Positions 59,022 through 64,000 of a stretch of 64,000 bases of DNA are shown here, piece by piece (the stretch's first letter is position 1; each line of letters begins with the position of its first letter). Location: NCBI GenBank assembly GCA_034401135.1, contig JAWZSP010000001.1:992001-1056000 (forward strand). Reading direction: 5' to 3'. Position numbers and translations under genes: made by a program. The notes under the pieces are model-generated. The model was not told the origin of the DNA and did not search any database. It saw only the letters and a program-made list of their open reading frames with translations. The stretch is from Volutella citrinella (lineage: Eukaryota > Ascomycota > Sordariomycetes > Hypocreales > Nectriaceae).

Positions 59022-59328
59022 ATGGCAGATCAGAAGCAATCGCCGTGCCGTATCGCTGTGCAAGCCTCGGGCAACGGAAGCAACTGCCAGGCGCTGCTAG
59101 ACGCCATTGCCGGCGAACAGGTATTCTGGTCCACTATGTGGTCCTCACCCCGTCGATGGGGGAGAGCCAATTCTGACGCAGAAGATCTCATGGGAGGAAG
59201 AGGAGCTGTCGAAGCTGGAACAGAAAATCCACTTACATGAGCACGCGCTGATTGTTAAGGTCACCGCCAAAGTCGCCAAGGAGATTATGGACGCGCGGGA
59301 AAATATGAGTACGACTTTTGTCCACTAA
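59022..59328 (+). pseudogene. Decayed phosphoribosylglycinamide formyltransferase (GAR transformylase) fragment
   Basis: Three pieces of one protein lie in three different frames. 59022-59120 gives the N-terminus with PCRIAVQASGNGSNCQALL, matching the start of PurN/Ade8-type enzymes (SGNGSNxQAL phosphate-binding loop). About 59111-59148 gives RRTGILVHYVV, and about 59149-59310 gives VDGGEPILTQKI then LHEHALIVKVTAKVAKEI, matching the last third of the family. The middle, roughly 140 residues including the catalytic Asn-x-His segment, is missing, and at least one further frame change separates the two C-terminal pieces. The enzyme would formylate GAR in purine synthesis; this copy cannot. No intron model can supply the missing part from within this locus. 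An intact copy must exist elsewhere if the fungus is a purine prototroph (inference). Confidence 0.75.
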
Positions 59329-60150
59329 TCTTCTCCTTCGGGGCACCAGTCCATTCCTGGTCCATCATTTCGCACGCCTCGCGCAACAGTCTGCCAGTCT
59401 CGAGAACGGAGCGGGATTGACAGAAATTGCATGTTCCAGCCACGAGCTGCAGTACAGTGACAAGACAGTTGCACAGAGGGGCCATAAAGTTGGTGGTTGT
59501 GCAACTACTAGTACGGTGGCCAATTGAGTTCCCTGATCGCCTCTATCCGGAACTACTGGAGATGGGCATGAACCATCAATCCCTGGCGCTAAAACGGGAG
59601 CAGGCACACCCGATTGGCGCTGAGACTTGATACGAGTATGCTCGTGGCACAGACGTCGAGTCGCGACAATTCAGGTCAATGAAAAACCTCGTCTTTTTTG
59701 TGCATGAGGCCAACCCCGTCGAAAGAGGATATTTCCCCGGTCCGATCTGGGGCCCGTGACACACCCAACCAGTCGGCGTCGCCGGCGCGCTCGGGGCTGG
59801 ACCCCCAAATAATAGCAATTCAGACAGAACCCGGCGAGAATTCATAGGCATTCGTCACAGAGTTTCAGCGACAAATTCGTCTAGTGTAAAGGAGCCTCGG
59901 CTCAGCCTCACGGGGCCATGCCAATTGGTTTCGCTACCAAACCTAAATCAGTCAGCGCTTGGTCAGTCTACTATATCCAGGGCGGATTTCCAGCTTCCAA
60001 CCTAACAGCTTGGTTCCATCATCTACCGAACGACCTACACATTTTTTTGCCCGCGCCCTCGTTCCTTGAGCCAGACGTCACAACCGTCTCCCGAGGAGCC
60101 TCTACCCATAACAACCTGCCACAGCCTACCAATCGCTTTTCGCATTCGCA
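59329..60150. other. Intergenic
   Basis: No coding frame, RNA gene or repeat seen. The right part is the promoter of the DUF1304 gene. Confidence 0.55.
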
Positions 60151-60516
60151 ATGGTTTTCCTCTCGCAAATCGGCACTGGCCTCGTCGGCGGTCTCCATGT
60201 GTACATCATGTACCTGGAAATGTTCCTGTGGACTGGCCCCAAGGGCCGCAAGACATTCAAGCTGACGGCCGACTTTGCCGAGAAGTCCAAGACGCTGGCC
60301 GCCAACCAGGGCCTCTACAACGGCTTCCTCGCCGCCGGCCTCTTCTGGGCTGTCGCTCACCCGGTTCCCGAGTTCGCGAAGCAGCTCCAGCTCTTCTTCC
60401 TGGGCTGCGTGGCCGCGGCGGGTGGATACGGTGGCCTGACGGTTGGGCCGCGCATCGTCTTCGTGCAAGCTGTCCCCGCCCTCGCCTCCATCGGTTTGGT
60501 TCTGCTGGGTCTGTAA
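60151..60516 (+). CDS. DUF1304 small membrane protein
   Basis: Single exon, 121 aa. Four hydrophobic segments: GLVGGLHVYIMYLEMFLW, a weak one around YNGFLAAGLFWAVA, LQLFFLGCVAAAGGYGGLTV and VQAVPALASIGLVLLG. The spacing and the motifs HVYIMYLEMFLW, LAANQGLYNGFLAAGL and FFLGCVAAAGGYG fit DUF1304, a family of about 120-residue integral membrane proteins shared by bacteria and fungi. No function is established to my knowledge. The start ATG has a good context (GCAATGG). Confidence 0.9.
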   Translation: MVFLSQIGTGLVGGLHVYIMYLEMFLWTGPKGRKTFKLTADFAEKSKTLAANQGLYNGFLAAGLFWAVAHPVPEFAKQLQLFFLGCVAAAGGYGGLTVGPRIVFVQAVPALASIGLVLLGL

Positions 60517-61042
60517 TGTGAAGATTGGGATGGGAACTGGCAGGGCTTCCTCCTGCAGATATGCTGACGATGGATGACGGGACGAATGGGAGCTGATCTG
60601 GACAAACCGCATTGGAATCACCCAGCGCCGGAAGGAAACGTGGAATTCATGCCTCGCGCAGCCCATCGAGGGAGCTGTGCCGATGCTCTTAGCAGCTCAA
60701 AGGATCTTAATGTCATCGTGGTATCGCATTGAATATCGCAGTCAATTCACATCGCGTCTCCCTCGGAAAATCTGCTTTACTCCAAGCGTTTGGCTAAGTT
60801 CTGCGCGAAGTTGACGATGTTGACTTTTGCATCGACACGAAAAGGGGACGGACCAATCAGGGGGTTTTCGGCACACAAGTCGCTATCGTCACGTCAACCA
60901 CCCAGCGTAATTTTGCATCATTTTTCTTTGATCAGAACAAAAAAAAAGACGCATATCATGACATTCACAATAATTGAACGCAGTCGTCCAGCCCACCATC
61001 TCAACTCAAACCCCGTCCCAGAAACCTAATGAGCATTCCAAG
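60517..61042. other. Intergenic
   Basis: 3' flank of the DUF1304 gene and promoter of the F-box gene; A-rich just before 61043. Nothing else seen. Confidence 0.55.
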
Positions 61043-62556
61043 ATGCACATCTCAACGCTCCCGAATGAGGTCATCGCCATCATTGGCCAGGCCAGCGTCA
61101 AACGCGACCTCAAAAACCTGGCGCTTGTCAACCGCTGGTTCCATGAACGTTTCAACCCCATTCTCTACCGCCAGAGTTGCCTCTGTCAGGATCCCAGAGA
61201 CTCGTGCATCCTGATAGGCGCGGAGACGAACAACCTCCCAGTCCTCCAATTGGCACTGGCATACGGCGGCGACACCAAATGCCCGAATGTTGTTGACTCC
61301 CGTGTCTCCAGTCGCTTCGGGTCTCCGGTGCACTATGCTGTGCTGAATTCCAATTACGGGATGCTGAAGTGGCTACTCGACAATGGGGCCAGTTATAGCT
61401 GCCTTCACGGGGCATCTGTGATTGTCTCCGGTCAGATGGTGAGTATGGCCATTGGTATCCACTTCACACAGCCATCTGCAATGGCAACGAGAGGATCGTC
61501 AGGCTGCTTATCGAAAGAGGAGCTCGACGCTGTGAGAAAGAGCATGTTCCTCCTCTCATCTGCGCTCTACGATACTCCATTCGATCCATCATCGAGCGTC
61601 TGCTGAAGCTTCCTGGCCTTGATGTCACCGAAAGTGGGCCTCAAGGGGATACTCCCCTTCACTACATCTCATCCGCCATGTCAGACCCCCTTCCGCTGAT
61701 CACTTCCCTCGTCAAGCGGGGCGTCAACGTGAACCAAGAGTGGAGTGCCCGAGGAACAGCTCTTGAGATCGCCATCAACGATGCTGATGTGAAAGTAGTC
61801 CAAGCTCTCTTGGCGAATGGTGCTACTATGGGTGAGGATGATGAAGGTGAGGATGTTTTGGGCTTGCTCTTGCACCAAATTGTCGATGAACGCATGCCCC
61901 GGGGCCCGTCGCAACAAGAGCTTCAAGCATCAGATGCCGCTCTCAAGATAGCCAACAGGAAACGGTTGCAGGAGGTACTGGCCCTGGATCCGCCTCTGGA
62001 GCATTACAGGGACAATTATGACTTGTGTGAAGCGACTCCCCTTTTCCAAGCAGCAGCCTTCGCAAAAGATGTCGAGGCCGTTCGCATGTTGCTGAATGCT
62101 GGGGCACGAACCGACGCCTATGTCCTCAACCGTGCGATGGCCATGGATCACTTCATCCAGCCAGCAAACGAGACAATTCTCCGGTCTTTTTTTCGCTACC
62201 ACGAATTTGAAAAGATGGGGGTCGAAGAAGGAGAGATTGTGCTGCTTCTCCTACAGCGCGGCGCTCCATTGGGGAGCTATGACAAAGAAAACCCAGAAGA
62301 GTCGGTGCTGGACCATGCCAGGAGGAAGTCCCAAACTCGAGACAAGCATTCCCTGCTCGAATTCTTCGTGGAGCATGCAACGAACGCCAATGTCAGCCTA
62401 TCACACATTGACAAGACCATTAGCTCAGTCGAGGAGCTCAATACCATAGGTCCTTCGGAGGGGGTGAAACTTGGGTTCCTTCGCGGAAAACAGAGGGATA
62501 TGACACTTGCCCTTCTCGGAAAGCTGCGGGACAAGATAGCGCAAGGTGAAGCTTAG
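61043..62556 (+). CDS. F-box / ankyrin-repeat protein with apparent frameshift
   Basis: The start ATG at 61043 opens an F-box: ISTLPNEVIAIIG followed by LKNLALVNRWFHERFNPILY. Ankyrin-like repeats follow: GSPVHYAVLNSNYGMLKWLL then DNGA in the first frame, and PLHTAICNGNERIVRLLIER, GDTPLHYISSAMSD, GTALEIAINDADVKVVQALL and TPLFQAAAFAKDVEAVRMLL in the frame that continues to the stop at 62556. The two frames are offset; the switch must fall between about 61405 and 61459. I found no intron of plausible size that joins them, and one missing base would (1514 nt instead of 1515), giving 504 aa. F-box proteins present targets to SCF ubiquitin ligases; such F-box/ankyrin genes expand and decay readily in these fungi. 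It is either a pseudogene or carries a sequence error. Confidence 0.7.
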
Positions 62557-64000
62557 GAATTTGATGTTAGCGATGATAAGGATTAATCGCAAGCGGAGGG
62601 AGACACCCATGGCCATGGACCATGGAGAGGACAAACCAAATGCGCAAAGACAGTTCAAGAGTTTCAACAACGGATTGACGATACGAATAATAAGGATATG
62701 CCCTGCCGTGCCCTACATTCTTGAAAAGATGAAGTAAACAAGCTATTTGAGGGAATAAAATGCCAACTGGTCCTCCAACCTCTCGATTGCCAAGCGATGC
62801 GACTCTTGACTTGGCCGCATTAGCGTCTGTGTTCTGATCGGGTTTTATGCTGCAGGGGTTGGATAATTAATTCAGGGCGCCCCTGTTGTCATGATGGGCA
62901 GTCATGACTTCCAGCAGAGGATGTAATTAGGTAGCATTTAACTCAAATGTCAATCGCTCCATCTCCTGCAGAGTCTCCACAAGGGTGCTCTGATAGTGCA
63001 TATTGCTACTGGCAGATATTTAAGATATGCAGATACATTTAGGCGCAGGTTACGCAAGTACAGTATCAGATTAGGCAAGTATAATATCAGGTTTAGTTCA
63101 TTACAATTCCTAAGAATTATAAAATATAGAGGAGCCTCAACAGTATTAGTTGTGCAAGTCACGATTTAATATTTGTGATGCTTGTCGCCTCTAATTGGCA
63201 TTGCCTCGAGTGTCTGTCATCCGGCCATGAGAGGGCAGTGAGCGTGAGACAGCGTGCCAGATTCACGCAACAGCAACAATGGACAATCAGACTCAACCCC
63301 TGGAGGCAGCATCCCTTCCCTTGTTATGCAAAGTCCCCAACCCGCTCATTGAGAGTTCTGTCGGCTTGCGTCAGGCAGGTATTGTTGGTCGACAAACAAT
63401 CCATTGGCGGCCATTCAGGCTAAGGTACTCCGGCAAGGGATGGTCCGAGCTTTTTCGGCTCACCAGTGGGAAGAGCACTAACTTAGTGGAGGCGCCTCAC
63501 GAAATCTTGTCGACGCAGACAATCACAACAATCAGGAGAGACAATGGCAGTGGGTGGCGCAGGCCCAGCTGCGACGGCACTGTCCAGTGCTCCGTTGCGC
63601 GTGATGAGGCACCAACTGGGCCAGCTCCAGGCTTCCACCACGACTTCATCTCAATTGCGTGGCCTCATCAATCTCAACAGTCTCATCATCAGACGCAACA
63701 GCACCTTGCCCAGTTACCGCCTGCAGTTCCTGGCCCAGTCGCCCTCAGCAGCGCCGCCCAGTGGCATCCGCAGCCTACATTCCGCACTGCCCCTCCCCCG
63801 CATCCGCAGAGCTACAGCTCCAGCTCCGTCAGCATTGGCACATCTCCAACTTCATGTAAGCTTCATTGTGCTCTCTCGCCCTCGCCCTCGCGCTCAAGAT
63901 CAAGCTCAAGCTCAAGCTGACTCTCCAACTCGCACTCAGACTCGGGTGCAGCATCTCGCTGCCTTTAATCCACATTCCACCTTCTCCACCTGCTCCAGCT
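62557..64000. other. Intergenic; likely leader of a gene beyond the right edge
   Basis: AT-rich up to about 63170, including the inverted minisatellite relative at 63036-63095. From about 63520 the DNA becomes pyrimidine-rich (CTC, CAAGCT and CTCGCC repeats around 63870-63925), resembling a plus-strand fungal 5' leader. Frames at 63279-63920 are Ser/Pro/Gln-rich and unsupported; a GTAAGC at 63857 could be a leader intron donor. Confidence 0.45.
63036..63095 (-). repeat. Dispersed relative of the 54.2-kb minisatellite
   Basis: Read on the minus strand: CTGATATTATACTTGCCTAA, then TCTGATACTGTACTTGCGTAA. The same ACTRTACTTGCSTAA core as the array at 54211-54303, in opposite orientation. Confidence 0.7.

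Noticed and set aside
59107..59328. Reading 59107-59328 as a separate small gene
   Set aside because: Its sequence is the C-terminal third of GAR transformylase and continues the family order from the upstream fragment, so it is part of one relic.
63279..63920. 213-codon frame near the right edge
   Set aside because: Ser/Gln/Pro-rich, ends in repeated Ser from CAAGCT repeats, and the DNA looks like a pyrimidine-rich leader. Kept only as intergenic.

Overview
The window is nuclear DNA from a filamentous ascomycete, most likely a Sordariomycete close to Hypocreales. The evidence is: genes with several short introns (about 50-100 nt) using GTRNGT donors and CTRAC branch sites; GC-rich codons; long GC-rich intergenic stretches; and proteins typical of this group (Neurospora-type copper metallothionein, SAT4-type fungal rhodopsin-like receptor, Zn2Cys6 regulator, Dal5-family transporter, F-box/ankyrin protein). 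All exon joins below were derived by hand from splice signals and reading-frame continuity, and the frame arithmetic was checked for each gene.

Layout. 1-586: 5' part of a DUF6699 gene leaving the left edge. 3.7-7.6 kb: type IIC (Na+/K+-ATPase-like) P-type ATPase with one GC-AG intron. 7.6-13.3 kb: gene-free GC-rich DNA. 13.3-13.8 kb: Psq/CENP-B helix-turn-helix protein with a Gln/Tyr-rich tail. 15.8-21.7 kb: an unrecognised 475-aa protein, a four-TM membrane protein and a Pex24/dysferlin-domain peroxin. 23.2 kb: a 25-aa copper metallothionein in two tiny exons. 24.8-26.3 kb: SAT4-type receptor. 28.5-30.8 kb: secreted FAD-linked oxidase. 32.5-37.9 kb: mitochondrial serine hydroxymethyltransferase and the glycine decarboxylase P-protein, tail to tail. 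39.8-40.7 kb: RGG-box/zinc-knuckle/coiled-coil/poly-Q protein followed by two large tandem duplications. 42.2-44.0 kb: arylsulfotransferase-family membrane protein. 45.95 kb: tRNA-Val(AAC). 46.4-47.5 kb: NmrA-like protein with a 5' frameshift. 48.2-49.8 kb: APH-like kinase. 50.4-58.6 kb: aldo/keto reductase, Zn2Cys6 regulator, TauD-type dioxygenase and, divergently, a Dal5-type transporter. 59.0 kb: decayed fragment of a GAR transformylase gene. 60.2 kb: DUF1304 protein. 61.0-62.6 kb: F-box/ankyrin gene with an apparent frameshift. The last kilobase looks like a pyrimidine-rich leader of a gene beyond the right edge.

Three sets of genes plausibly work together. SHMT and the P-protein catalyse the two halves of mitochondrial glycine/serine/one-carbon interconversion; both promoters carry a TGACTCGGTGA-type element, and upstream of SHMT a related 12-bp unit has expanded into an array. 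The dioxygenase, Dal5-type transporter and Zn2Cys6 regulator resemble a compact sulfonate-utilisation locus. Finally, frameshifted or deleted genes are concentrated between 46 and 62 kb, where a 16-bp dispersed minisatellite also occurs.
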